Shown one piece after another: positions 10,947 to 22,100 of a stretch of DNA of 64,000 bases. How positions within the stretch are numbered: position 1 is the stretch's first letter; the number at the start of each line of letters is the position of its first letter. Source of the stretch: Tubulanus polymorphus (lineage: Eukaryota; Nemertea; Palaeonemertea; Tubulaniformes; Tubulanidae); the NCBI RefSeq assembly GCF_964204645.1, contig NC_134027.1, positions 23,548,485-23,612,484 of the forward strand. The letters are read 5' to 3'. The position numbers and the translations under genes are program-made. The notes under the pieces were generated by a model. That model was given only the letters and a program-made list of their open reading frames with translations. It did no database searches and was not told the origin of the DNA.

Positions 10947-13900
10947 CAATTTGTTTCTAACAGATGGCACTACAATTACACGCAGTTATACAATCCAAAA
11001 TCCCAAGTTTTCCAAATTATGCTTATAATTATGCTTATTATTTCTCAAATTATCGGTTTCGTTTTATATTTCTACGATTAAAAATAGGGCCTATCGGTTA
11101 ATAACTTTTTTTTTTTCTCAACAGTGAAATCGATCTCAATCCAAAATCCCAAGTTTTCCAGTTTTTTTTTGGGCAAAATTTCTCAAATTATCGGTTTCGT
11201 TTTATATTTCTACGATTTAAAATAGGGCCTATCGGTTAATAACTATTTTTTTTTTCTCAACAGTGAAATCGATCTCAGCCGGTTACCCCCCCCCCCCCCC
11301 CCGATAAGAGGCACTCGCTGGGAGCAATGTAACCGAGGCAACCGGTAATAGGATCGGACGCAGAGCAACGTAACCGAGGCAACCGGTAATAGGATCGGAC
11401 GCAGATGAGACGTCAGAGTTTTCTCTGATTTTCCAGGTTTCCAGCTAATAAATGGTCACCCTGTCTCCGAGCACACGGACTTTTTTTTTTTAATCTTAAA
11501 AAAGGGATTGTCCCCATTATTTATTTATTTGGTTCGTAAATTCTGTTTGATTTTTCGATTGAGTGTCCCTTACAGACCCACCACACCTGCCGCGAGCGAA
11601 ACAGGGGGTTTGATTTTGAAATCGGAAATCGAAGTACAGATATAGTTGCGTGATCGGCGGTCGAGTTAAATCGAAGTACAAATTCGGTTCCGGTTCATCC
11701 AAACAATCTTCCATTCAGTCTGAACCGGCAAGCGACTGATTGGGATGAATTTTTCTAGCTGCCTAATCTAATACCTACATTGAACTGACAACTGCATTGT
11801 TTGTTGTCACAAATGGCTGTATTTCTGGCCAGTTACCACATTTAGAAGTTTCCCCATACACAAGGTTTGTAGGGGTAAAAAATCGGCACTTTTTGAGGTC
11901 ATAATTTCCTTGAATCTAAATACGAGTTCCCAGTGTGTACTAGGCTATTAGACTCGTTAATCATTAAAGGCAATTGACGATGAAGGCAAGTGAAATCAAA
12001 GTGACAAGGTCTCAATAACAGGCCCATTCGCACCTAGAAACGCTTAAGACCGCAATAAAAGTCGTCAGTTCCTGTGATTATAGCCGCGATCACACGGAGA
12101 CGATTTGGATCAGGCTTAAGCCAAATTTGAAAGCGCCTTCACACGCAAACCATTCGCTCGATACTAAACAATGCTCAAACAAAGCGTAATGATTTACTTC
12201 CACAACCAGCTGCGATTCAAACGCAATCATTTTTTTTGCTAAAATTTGGCTCGGGCCTGGTCTGACGTTTTTAGTTGGGTCGAAATTTGGCCCAGGCCAA
12301 CTATCTTTAGATTTTCCAAAAGTGAACTCTTTTCCAACTGTCTACAAAATCCTGTACCGGTTTGTAGTTGTATCAAATTGGGGCAAAAGTTGAGCACTCT
12401 TCAGGACTTTCTCTAATTTCAAAAAGCCAACATTTTTTCCTAAATCCATATAGGCCTAAAATTTCCTGGCACTTTTCTAAATCCAATGATTTTGTCATGT
12501 CAGTGGCAATGACTCTCAATAATAGGCGCAGTTGAATGCACAAATAGTAATTAAATCCATCGACATAGACAAGGAAGTAATTTTTAGCACATTCCTGAAA
12601 AGCAAGCACTTATCAGGGTTTATTATTATCACTTATTAGGGCGCCTATCCTGAATTTTTTCAAAAGTTAGCACTTGTCAGAATTGGCTTGAGCCTTCAGC
12701 TGATAGACCTACTACAAATGCGCACTTTCCAAAAAAGGGTTGTAAAGCTAGTAAGCTTAAAGTTGAAGCATCAAAATTTCTTGCAAATAAAATTTCCAAA
12801 GAATCAACATTTTTCTCCTACAACACCATTTTAAGGCCATATAAAATAAATGACTTCATTTTCATCAGCGCCTGCCTAGTTTAGTGGTCGCCTGGAGTTT
12901 TTTTTATATTTTATAAAGAAAACATAAAACTACCACCAGGATAATCACACTTACAACTAAAGTCATCTATTAGCTGCCAAACATGTAAACAATTGTAACA
13001 ATTGTATGAAGTTTATTGATTATTGAAAGCTAGAGCATACATTGACCCATTTAGGCTACTTCACGTTCAGAATTCAGTTAATTTTAGATTTTGTATTCTA
13101 GACATGTACAATACATGACAGATTTTTATCCTATTATTCTTTTAGTTTCAATGTTTTTCACCTATTGAAGCTACAATTGAACACAGCAAGACCTCAGAGG
13201 TCTTGCTAGTCTTCATATATCATTAGAGCTTGCGGAATATTTTATATAAAATATAAACCTCCTTCCTCGATGATTTTTTTTACAACTTCTGATGAGAATC
13301 AAGTAATTTTTTTTATATGGCCTGAGGATTTTTCACTTTTTTTTACTCATATTCGCATTAGGTCTTAGGCCTAATCAATAAATTTATCAATTCCAGAACC
13401 CAAGATTGCTATCTCCTTTGGGTCTAACTGCAGTTTGCGTCACCTATCCACTGGGTGGCGCTAGTGTTATTAAAGAATAGTGTTATGGTAAGGTTAGGTA
13501 TATAACCATTAGGGACACCTAAACTGCAGTCATACCCTCCTTTGGAGTTGGGCTCTGCGATATTTTGCGACCGTACTTACAATCGACCGTGACCTTCGGG
13601 CAGCGGCTGGACGGATAGAGGCGAGATCACCAGCGGGTCGGCGCGGTTTTCGAACCACAGCTGACAAAATCCTGAAATCTGAGACTTCGACGAAATTCCG
13701 ACGACGCGAACGAACTTCTGGCGGGAGCCGCGATCGTCGTAAAACGCCGAGAACAGAAACGCGTCGCGATTATGAGCCCGAAACGGCTGAAACCGTTGCT
13801 GCTCGGGCAATGGGCCGGGTTCGATCAACTGCGGGCATTGCTTCGATTTCGCGAGTTCTTTATGCATAAACGGTTTCTGGTTGGCCGGCGCTTTACCGCC

Positions 13901-14173
13901 ACCCCGCTGGCCGGCGTCCTCACCATGTTTTCGAACAACGGCTTCGCCCGGAATTTCGCCTTGGAACTTTAAATCTAAATCCCGTGATTCTAAATCGGTT
14001 TCGACGTGGATTCCAGTGCGTTTCGGTAGATGGGGTAGATGTTGATTGCTCCCCCACGACGTCGACGAGGCCGGGCTGCCGTAACCGGCTAAGTAAAAAA
14101 CGACGGCGGCAAAAATGTTCAAACCGATCACCAACAGAACGATGTTCTTCACGTTAAGTCTTAAATTCTTCAT
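6704..14173 (-). CDS. Glycosyltransferase family 92 protein (DUF23), two exons
   Basis: Exon 1 is 13581-14173 and exon 2 is 6704-7649; the phases join exactly to give 512 residues. The product is a type II Golgi protein. A short cytoplasmic tail is followed by a signal anchor (about residues 10-30, IVLLVIGLNIFAAVVFYLAG), a low-conservation stem, then the catalytic domain. Family marks in exon 2 are FAVCMPPFNFGYKRVDQIVE, LLGADHFTFYN, and the metal/nucleotide-sugar motif DLDE in VVTDLDEFAVPR near residue 353. GT92 members are galactosyltransferases acting on N-glycan or related glycans; the acceptor here cannot be told. Exon 2 is far richer in GC than its surroundings. The 5.9-kb intron is filled with repeats. 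The start is the first Met before the anchor. Length fits the family. Confidence 0.88.
7724..7832. mobile_element. Short MITE, same family as 5573-5734
   Basis: The ends read GGGACCATTCACTTAGTATG and the complement of CGTACTAAATGGATGGCCCC, with about 60 bp between them. It lies just inside the 3' end of the GT92 intron. Confidence 0.55.
8325..8575. mobile_element. Repeat beginning 'ggggcggatccagg' (probable DNA-transposon MITE)
   Basis: The left end AGGGGCGGATCCAGGATTTT and a C-rich right end with CTCAGGATCCG enclose about 250 bp. Related end fragments occur near 58500, 59225 and 62400. Ends of this type are common in invertebrate non-autonomous DNA transposons; the superfamily was not determined. 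Confidence 0.45.
8576..9429. other. GT92 intron, nothing recognised
   Basis: AT-rich sequence without a supported exon or a clear repeat. The short ORFs near 8937-9166 have no recognisable features. Confidence 0.3.
9430..9660. repeat. Minisatellite derived from a tRNA-like SINE (about 48-bp unit, about five copies)
   Basis: Each unit contains GATGCCATCAGGTTCAAATC followed by 'cctg...agggaggaatgtggcagagt'. The GGTTCAAATCC block is a B-box-like sequence shared with the SINE at 63.9 kb and the array at 22.8 kb. Confidence 0.7.
9941..10243 (+). CDS. Possible 3' exon of an unidentified protein
   Basis: An open frame ending at 10243 carries a polar, Asn/Arg-rich sequence without obvious repeats (for example RTVNNMSGVNETENQAEY). 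It is followed by an AATAAA signal near 10467. It sits inside the GT92 intron on the opposite strand. The antisense frame is hydrophobic, which may be only complementarity. No upstream exon was identified and the frame opens after a stop at 9938, so this is a weak call. Confidence 0.22.
   Translation, partial: NANTNASTNNFQWIMLYPNNSRTGRDAIRAAATNSFRTVNNMSGVNETENQAEYTPEELRNSKPFSKAFRANTGTIRSRNQANNQFYHLDAVRFTNHINS
10244..13580. other. GT92 intron, repeat-rich
   Basis: Contents: an AAT microsatellite at about 10899-10946; a tandem duplication of about 125 bp at about 11035-11275 (unit ending in 'gtgaaatcgatctca'); a poly-C tract near 11287-11302; two copies of a 40-bp unit containing 'aaccgaggcaaccggtaat' at about 11325-11405; half of an inverted-repeat MITE at 11470-11720 (fuller copies inside the MAM genes); and a repeat at about 12070-12310 with 'gccgcgatcacacggag', a sequence seen inverted near 59590. 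No exon is supported. Confidence 0.45.
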
Positions 14174-14382
14174 CGTTTGAACGATCGTTTGAACGCTGTC
14201 GCCGGAGACCAGGACTCGCTACACAATAACTCCGCGATCATTGACACTGACACTTCTTCGCTGCATGTTTTCACACACAACACACACACGCACACGGATT
14301 GTTTGGGTTGCGAGAGAAATTCGTACGAATGACAGCTCGGGAAAACAGAGACTGTCCCATTCAATCTATTCTATTTACAGAC

Positions 14383-14403
14383 CGGTAACCAGTCTATCAT
14401 CAG
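14383..14403 (-). other. Degenerate hammerhead-like core
   Basis: On the minus strand CTGATGA is followed by the hairpin AGACTGGTTACCGGTCT and then GTAAAT. The layout matches the cores at 1189 and 24597, but the GAAA box is altered. It is probably a relic of the same kind of element. Confidence 0.3.
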
Positions 14404-14574
14404 GCGAATGTTGTCATCCTCGCTTGCCAGGGGTCTTGCCAAGTATGTATTATGTATTCTCTATTTAATGTCATTCTTTAATGTTTTGTCCTGTAAATTT
14501 ATTGCATGTCTTATCCTATGTATAAATGTTATATACGGCGCAATAAATATAAGTTCAAGTTCAAGTTCAAGGTC

Positions 14575-14660
14575 CGGTATCACTCCCGAACTCGCTTCCA
14601 CCAGCGGGGTACAGCTTTAGCGTAGTGGGTTCGAATCCCTTGACCGGTGAAGATGGAATG
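14575..14660 (+). repeat. tRNA-like SINE fragment
   Basis: The sequence GTGGGTTCGAATCCCTTGAC contains a perfect RNA polymerase III B box, preceded by 'ggggtacagctttagcgta'. The same sequence occurs inverted at about 55555-55640, so this is a dispersed SINE and not a functional tRNA. Confidence 0.6.
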
Positions 14661-16193
14661 TTGTTTGAAAATTGTTTTTCCTTTTGAGACCGGCAACCAG
14701 TCTATGTTGCAAATATTTTTTCTGCTCATTTTTATTTCACCGCCAATGCGTATACCCTTAATATGCTTGATTATTGTTTTAGATCCTACAGAATGTAGAC
14801 CTATAACGTTAGTCGAATCCTATTCCTATCAAAGACGTTACGCTACAATAAAGCTTTATTGAATTGAGTTGGATTTAAATATCTTAATTTTCCATTTGAT
14901 ATATCTAATATGTTCAGGCATTTCATGTTAATCAAATATACATTTAAAGGGTCATAAGAATACAGATTAATTGTTACCAAAATAATTCGGTGTCTATAGA
15001 AAATATTGCTTACGCACGCGCGAAATTTAACCCATGGTGGAGCCAATAAATTAAACAAATTTGAAATCAGATTTTCCCCTTAAATTCACGAACAACAAAC
15101 GATATTAAAGTAGTGTTCGGCCGCCGATAAACTGGTGTTGTGAACCTCGTAACGTCAATCATTAAGGTAGTTTGGATTTGAAGCAATATCTTAGCATATG
15201 TGATTTAGAAAATGGTGTACGAAACCTGGGCCCTGCCTTCTTCCTGGCCTTGGTTTTGATTGGCTTGGCCTTGCCCTTGGACCTTCTCTCTGCTGATGCA
15301 CCAGTCAATGAAGGAACGCCCTACACTACACAGGGACGGGGAAACGAAAATTAGCGATCCATAGCGCCGGGACAGAGACAATCCAGCGAAAAAAAACGAG
15401 GACATGACATGAAATATAACATATTTATTTATCCCTTATCGATTTTAACACTTGAAATCATATTATCTTTTTTATCTCTTTCCTATACTTAGCTTAGAGA
15501 ATAGATCTGCTTAAATGGGGTTACGGCACTCACCAGATGGTGCCACAAAACATCGGGTTATTCGTAGTGAAAATCAGTTCATTTTCAATGAAATATGAAC
15601 TTGATTTTTAGCCGCTTCTAAATCCGAAAATTATCAAACAAGTCAGCCGGTAGATTAGATTCACTTTCTCGTTCAGTGTTTGGTATAGATTTCACTGAAT
15701 ATTGATTGTGATATTGAGAAAAATCGGTTGATTTAGTTGAAGTATAGAAGGAATTGAAGTGTGGTAACCCACCAGTGGCACTAGCGAACCTGGCAGAATC
15801 CTCACTTGCCACAGTAGCATTACCAGAACCCCATTACATTGATGAAACAAAAATTTAAGTAGAAAATTGATTGATCACGCGTTTATGATTGTAAAATTCA
15901 CACCGGATTCTATCGGCTCACTTCTAATACTAAAATGAAGAATAACTGGAAGAATGAATTTCCTATAGGCCTAAATGGTCTCAGCTTTTTCCACTCCTGT
16001 GTGAGATCTAGGGGAAACGAGGTCCATTAACGCAAGTAAAAGATAGTAGACCTTAGTTAGAATGAAGTTTTGTTTTTCAGATCTCCAATCAGGCTACTAT
16101 CACCTAGACCAGGCGAAGACTAGTTTGGATATATAGTGGCAGTATTCAACGCTCCCTTCAAGTGTTTATAATATCTATTTTCAGTATGATAAT
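14661..16193. other. Intergenic between divergent GT92 and POT1-like genes
   Basis: About 2 kb separates the two head-to-head genes. Two minus-strand open stretches look partly coding but could not be assigned. One at 15618-15812 is Ser-rich and ends ADLFDNFRI. The other, near 15230-15345, reads in one frame as a Lys-rich segment (GKAKPIKTKARKKAGP) with strongly G/C third positions, as in highly expressed genes or processed copies. Neither has confirmed splice partners. Confidence 0.3.
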
Positions 16194-19100
16194 ATGGCAG
16201 CTGATGACAATGAATCTTTTGAAAACCAGTACGTTCTTTCCGGCTCTTCCGTGCCAAAGGTAATAGAAAGTTCTGAAAGAAATTACAAAGCTTAATCAAT
16301 TCTTTGGAATTGTTCGGTTGTTGTTGTTGGTGGGGTCCAGTTTTATGAAACTGTTTGAGCTTAAAACGGTCGCGTTTGAACAGTTTTACGAAAACCCAAC
16401 TATGTGCAAAACCAGCAAAAAATCATTTGCATTTTTTTTTCCGCTTCGTTTAGCCTACACTTAAAACGCGAATTAATTGCCGTTTTGGAAAGGAATTAAA
16501 CGCAATTAAGGTGCGAACGATACATCGTTGCATCGGTTTTCAAAAACGTTCCAATTCGGGAGCACCTCGAAATTTTGATATGGTAGTTGCGTCAATTAGA
16601 ATAACTCTAATTCTTTCTACCATCACCTCATCCCCCCCCCTCTCCCCCCCCCATTGCCCCACCCTTAGATTAGACACATGATAAAGCTGGAACTATTGAT
16701 TTTCCGATGAGGGACCACGGAAAAAGATAAGTTCTCGCAAGTGTGTTTTGATCGCAACTGTTAAATAAACAAAAAAATTGAAAAAATTACACGTGACAAA
16801 CCTATTAAACTCTAATAGACTTGATAAACAAAATAAATCTAAAATACTAACATTATCTAAAAAGAGACGATATTAGATCTACTGCGTACAATATTCAAAT
16901 TTGAATGGCGATAGTTTCGAGCTCCTGACAAATGCTTGCATCTAAACTGCCTTGAGAACGGGTTCCTAGAGCATTAATCGATAGTTCGGCACTCGTCATC
17001 AATCCGCTGCAGGTCTCCGACTCCCCGCCCAATTCCAGAAGTTATTCTAATTGAAGCAAATATCGAAATTTTGAGATGTGTGCATTGTGCATTTCAAATC
17101 GAGCGAATGCGACGTGTTAAAAACAAAAACGATGCTCAATTTACGTCGAGTTTACTCTAAGCTGTTCTGTTGTACATAATAATAAATCTTAAAGTTTGAG
17201 TAAAAATCCCACAATATGAATGTATGAATCTAAAAAACTTTATTTAAAAATTTATCGGGTGTGGTCGCAACCAGACTTCATCAGACTAAAATATTTCTAA
17301 TTCAACTGTTTAGATTCATTCATTTATATTGTGTGATTTTTATTCATTGTCGGATATTATTGTGATTCTCAACTTGATTCATCTGCAGGTTTGTTTGGCG
17401 AACATGAATTTGAAGGACGTTTTGAACTACGCTTTTCCGAAAATTAATGACACTTCGGTGCTTAATTATTCATACGCGAGCTCCGACGTTTTCGACGAGT
17501 TGGTGTCAGCGACCAAAAACCGATGTCGTAGTTCGCGTGTACGGTTATCGACGCCCGCCGTACCGAGATCGAGTCCAGTTCCTCATTTTGATGACACGAC
17601 GACACTGAATTCGAGTCCGGTTACGCATATTACTGATGATGCCGTGCCTGATTTCGATGATTCGATTCCGATGAATTTGAGTCCCGATGCACGTATTCGC
17701 GATGGACATGTGCCGAGTTCGAGTCCGGTTCCTCGTTTTGATGATTCGACGACGCCAATTTTAAGTCCGGTTGCACGTATTCGCGATGGACACGTACCGA
17801 ATTCGAGTCCGTCGTCGTTTCTCGATGATTCGGTGCTGACGAATTTAAGTCCGGTGACGCGTATTCCGGCTAACGTCGGTGGAGTCACGCCGAGTTCGAT
17901 TCCGATCTCTCGTTCCGACGATTCAGCGATGCCGTTCGTAAATCAGGTTACGAGAAATCTTTTTAACGCCAATTTAAACGAAACGATAGAAGATTGCGGA
18001 AACTTCATGGAAGAGGGTTCTAGTTCACCCACGTTGGAGGAGTGTTCTAGTTCACCGGCGACGGAGGAGAGTTCTAGTTCCCCGGCGACGGAGAGTTCTA
18101 GTTCCCCCGCGGCAGAGGTGCACGCGAATATTCGTTTGACTAATTTCAAACCGTGGGCGGCGTCTCCCGGGAGAGTGGTCCGCCGTAGTCGCGAACAGCC
18201 GCCGAACGATAAGACAAAAAAGAAGATAAAGGACGCGCTGTATATTTCGGAGATACTGAACAGTACGGAGTGGGTAAGCGGGCCGCCGTCGCCCGTTTGT
18301 AAAATCAACGGAAAACATTTACGATCGAACGACCGACGAAGCGTTCGCTATCGTAAGGGTTTCACGAGACCGCCGCCGGTGAAAACGAACGGTCGCTTGG
18401 CAGGCGCGTCGAGGCGCGTCGTCGCAACCAGTGAGAAATCGGACAGCAGCAGCGGCGCGGAATCGTACGCGACCGCGCTGTCTTCGTTCGATTCTCCGCG
18501 GCCGATGGAGACTAAATCGGACACCAGCAGCGGCGAGGGTGTCGACGCCGGGGGCGTGGAACTGTCTCAAAAATACCCGCCGAATATTATTCGGCGCGTT
18601 CCCTGTAGCGCTGGTCAGCCTGTAACCTGTAAAACTACCGGGACTGGAATTAACAGCGCTGGTCGACCTGTTATCAGTAAATCAGCTGGGACCGGTACTT
18701 GTAGCGCTGGTCAGCCTGTAATCTGTAGTATACCACGGCTTGAAACCTGCAGTGCGCATCGACCTGTTACGTGTAAATCTAGTCGACTCGTAGACTGTAA
18801 AACTGGTCGGCCTGTAATCTGTAAAACTGCTGGCACGATAACTTTTAGCGCTTGCCAGCCTGTAACATGTACTGCTGCTCGATCTGTTACCGACTGTACC
18901 GCCGCGCTTCCGCGAGGATCTCGAATCACGTTGAACATTGCAAAATCGTCCACTGATCAATCCGCGACCGCGGCCGAGTTACATCCGCAGGTATGTGATA
19001 TCCACATAGAACGCTTTCTACTACGTGTGAAGATACTATCTAAATGTGTCACTTGAGGGGTTTGAAAATCTGCACAATCTTTTGTAAGAATGGCCACGAT

Positions 19101-22100
19101 AGTAAGCATAACATATTTGGTGAAATTACGTGGTATTTTCATTCATATCGGGGATCTATGCATACTTTTTTACAATTTCAATTGCAAAATTGTTGGACGT
19201 AACTCATGACGTTCTTATAGGATTGTGGCTAGTTTCAGGATCATTGGTTTCCATATGCACTCACCAAGGGGGCATTGAATATTGAAATTGTTAGGTGACC
19301 CTTCCCAAATGGGCATGGTGTCCCTGAACCGCTAGTTGTAGCTCATGAGCTGCTCATGACATGTTCTATGATTGTGATTAGTTTTAATTTCATTGGTTTT
19401 TGTGTATGGTCACCAGGGGGCATTAAAAAGCAAAATGACTTAGAGTATTTCCTTATTTGGTAGTGAGGCATATCTTGTTACCAAGCAAAATTTTAGCTCA
19501 TGGCATGTTCTATGATTATGGTAACTTTCAAGTTGTTTCTGTGAATGTTCACCAGGGGGCGCATCTTCAGATTCTTAAGCATTTCAAACCACTTTCCAAG
19601 TGGGCATGGTGTCCTTGGACGCCTTGTTTTGTACCAATTGAATTCACGTTTTTAACTCTACATCAGATAATTCAATTCATAGAACTGTTCATATCTTTTT
19701 GCAGCCATCGACCAGCAGCAGCAGCAGTGAAACGGAAATGGAGTTTTTCGATAGTCAACCTTTCGCTAAAACTAGCCTTGCGAGTTGTAGTAATAAACCG
19801 GCAGCAACAGCGTCAACGAAAAGAGCAGCAGCATCAACGAAAAGATTAGTGGATATAATCCCGATACGTCGGTCTCGTCGGGAGACCGACGACGACGAAG
19901 GCGCGATCAACGTAGTCGGTAAAAATATGTTGTTACCGTTGAATAGTTCGGCTGCAAATGCAACCGAGCTAACGACCGAGCGCGACAGCAAGAAAAAAAC
20001 TAACACCTCCAAAAAGGTAATTATCACCGAGATCTAGAGAAATTAGAAAACAATAGGAAAACGTGATTTAACAATTAAATGGCTAACCCTTACAGTACGT
20101 CTACACCGTGCGGTGTATAATTGTTGATGGACTTGGCTAGTACACCGCATCGTGGTGTGTTGATTTAATTTGTAAATTGGCTTTTATCTCTTGGACTATG
20201 GCAGCATGTGTCGAACTTGAAATATGAAAGTGAAATATTAGTAACTAATGATACACTGCACTGCAGTGTAGATACGCTGTAGTGGTATTCCTATTACTCA
20301 ACACACTGGGGTGGAATTTTTCAAAATTTTCAAATTAACACCAGTAGTTAAGGGTATGAATGGTTATGAGTTAGTGAGCACTGAAAGGTTTAGAAGTCAT
20401 TTCGTGCCTGCTTTTTTGTAGAAAAAATCAGTCGTTTACAACTACCTGAAATTGAAAGAGATAAAGAAAGCTGAAAACGTGAACAAACGCGTTTGTTGTC
20501 ACGCGGTCGTTTCCAATTTCGCGCCTCCGTTCAAATCACGTGGATCAGGTAAATACATTAATCCTCTTCTAGACTCCAGTGCTGTCCATAAGATCCAGTA
20601 AGCAGTAATTCTTAATGGCCCAACGATTCTGCTTAACATAAAAAAGAAAAACATGTTACTTAAAACTCCTTTGATTTGAACGAAATGCCTGAAACTCACT
20701 CCTTCAATTTTGAGAAACAGGCAATAAGAGTTGTAAGTAGTTGTACAATGAACTATGCATGAATTGATACAGTTGGGACCAGGATTTTTCTTTTCAAACC
20801 CAATTATTGAATTAGAATAGAAAGCAAGTTTAGGTAGTGTAAGCGATAAAGATTTGCTTACAAAACTTCGGAATTTATGGTTTACTTAGATAAATAATAC
20901 CAGTTCAGGAGAAGTTTACTGTAATTAGGATATCAAAGAGATGCAGACACTTCCATGAAATTGTAGGGACGCTTGTATTATTTGTAATAGCCTAATTTTG
21001 TAACATATATTACTGTTAATCGCATGTTTTTGTTTTATAGATTGGGTCGTGAATATGAATATCATCGATGAATCGATTCATCCCGATTCGTTGAAATGTC
21101 GTCTGTTCATTCACGACGAGGATTCGTTGCCTCGGATTGAAGCTGTCGGCGACACGGTGCGACTGCACCGACTCAAGGTGAAATATTCATTAATCAAATT
21201 TGTTAGTAGTGAAAAAAATACGAATACTTAGAATTCGCTCTCTCGACCAAATGATGAATCTTAGTGAAGATTTCAAAATATGGTGGGAGAATATCAACTA
21301 TGTTGTCTCTTCGGGTTACTGTCCTTCCTATCCTGCCTTCCGCTCCTTCCTCGCTCCCCTTCTTCCTATCCCTCCTCTTGCCTTCCTAAGCATCCATCTC
21401 TCCCTCTTTGGCCTTGTGCCTTCCTCTCCATCCATCTCTCCTTCCTTGGCCTTGTGCCTTCCTCTCCATCCATCACTCCCACCTTCGTCTCTTGCCTTCC
21501 TCTCCATCCATCTCTCCCACCTTCGTCTCCTGCCTTCCTCTCCATCCATCTCTCCCTCCTGCGTCTCTTGCCTTCCTCCCCATCCATCTCTCCCTCCAGT
21601 CCTTCGTCTCCTGCCTTCCTCCCCATCCATCTCTCCCTCCAGTCCTTCGTCTCCTGCCTTCCTCTCCATCCATCTCTCCTTCCTTGGCCTTGTGCCTTCC
21701 TCTCCATTCATCACTCCCACCTTCGTCTCCTGCCTTCCTCTCCATCCATCTCTCCCTGCGTCTCTTGCCTTCCTCGCTCCTTACTTCATCTCCTTCCTCT
21801 CCATCCATCTCTCCCTCCTTGGCCTTGTGCCTTCCTCTCCATCCATCTCTCCCTCCTTCGTCCCTTGCCTTCCTCTCTTTCCTCGCTCCCTACTTCATCT
21901 ACTTCCTCTCCCTACTTCATCTCCTACCTTCCTCTCTCCTTCCTCTCTCCTGGCTTACTTCCTCTTTTCCTTCCCTCAATTCCCACCTCTATGAAGTGTG
22001 TATCATTGGCTCCAAATATTTACGGCTGATATCTCTGTTTCTCGATATAACTCTCCATTTCTCCGATGTTTCAGATAGTCGAATATCTGGATGAAATACA

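Noticed and set aside
14575-14660. Possible tRNA gene
   Set aside because: It has a B box but no full cloverleaf, and the same sequence recurs at 55.6 kb, so it is a SINE.
17265-17284. Another hammerhead-like core on the minus strand (CTGATGA)
   Set aside because: The following stem is weak and the GAAA box is not present.
17583-18960. Minus-strand ORFs of 80-121 residues opposite the POT1-like long exon
   Set aside because: They are antisense shadows of a repeat-rich coding exon.
21200-22094. Long ORFs on both strands with Ser/Pro/Leu or Glu/Gly/Arg repeats
   Set aside because: They are translations of a CT-rich minisatellite inside an intron; all frames are open because of composition.
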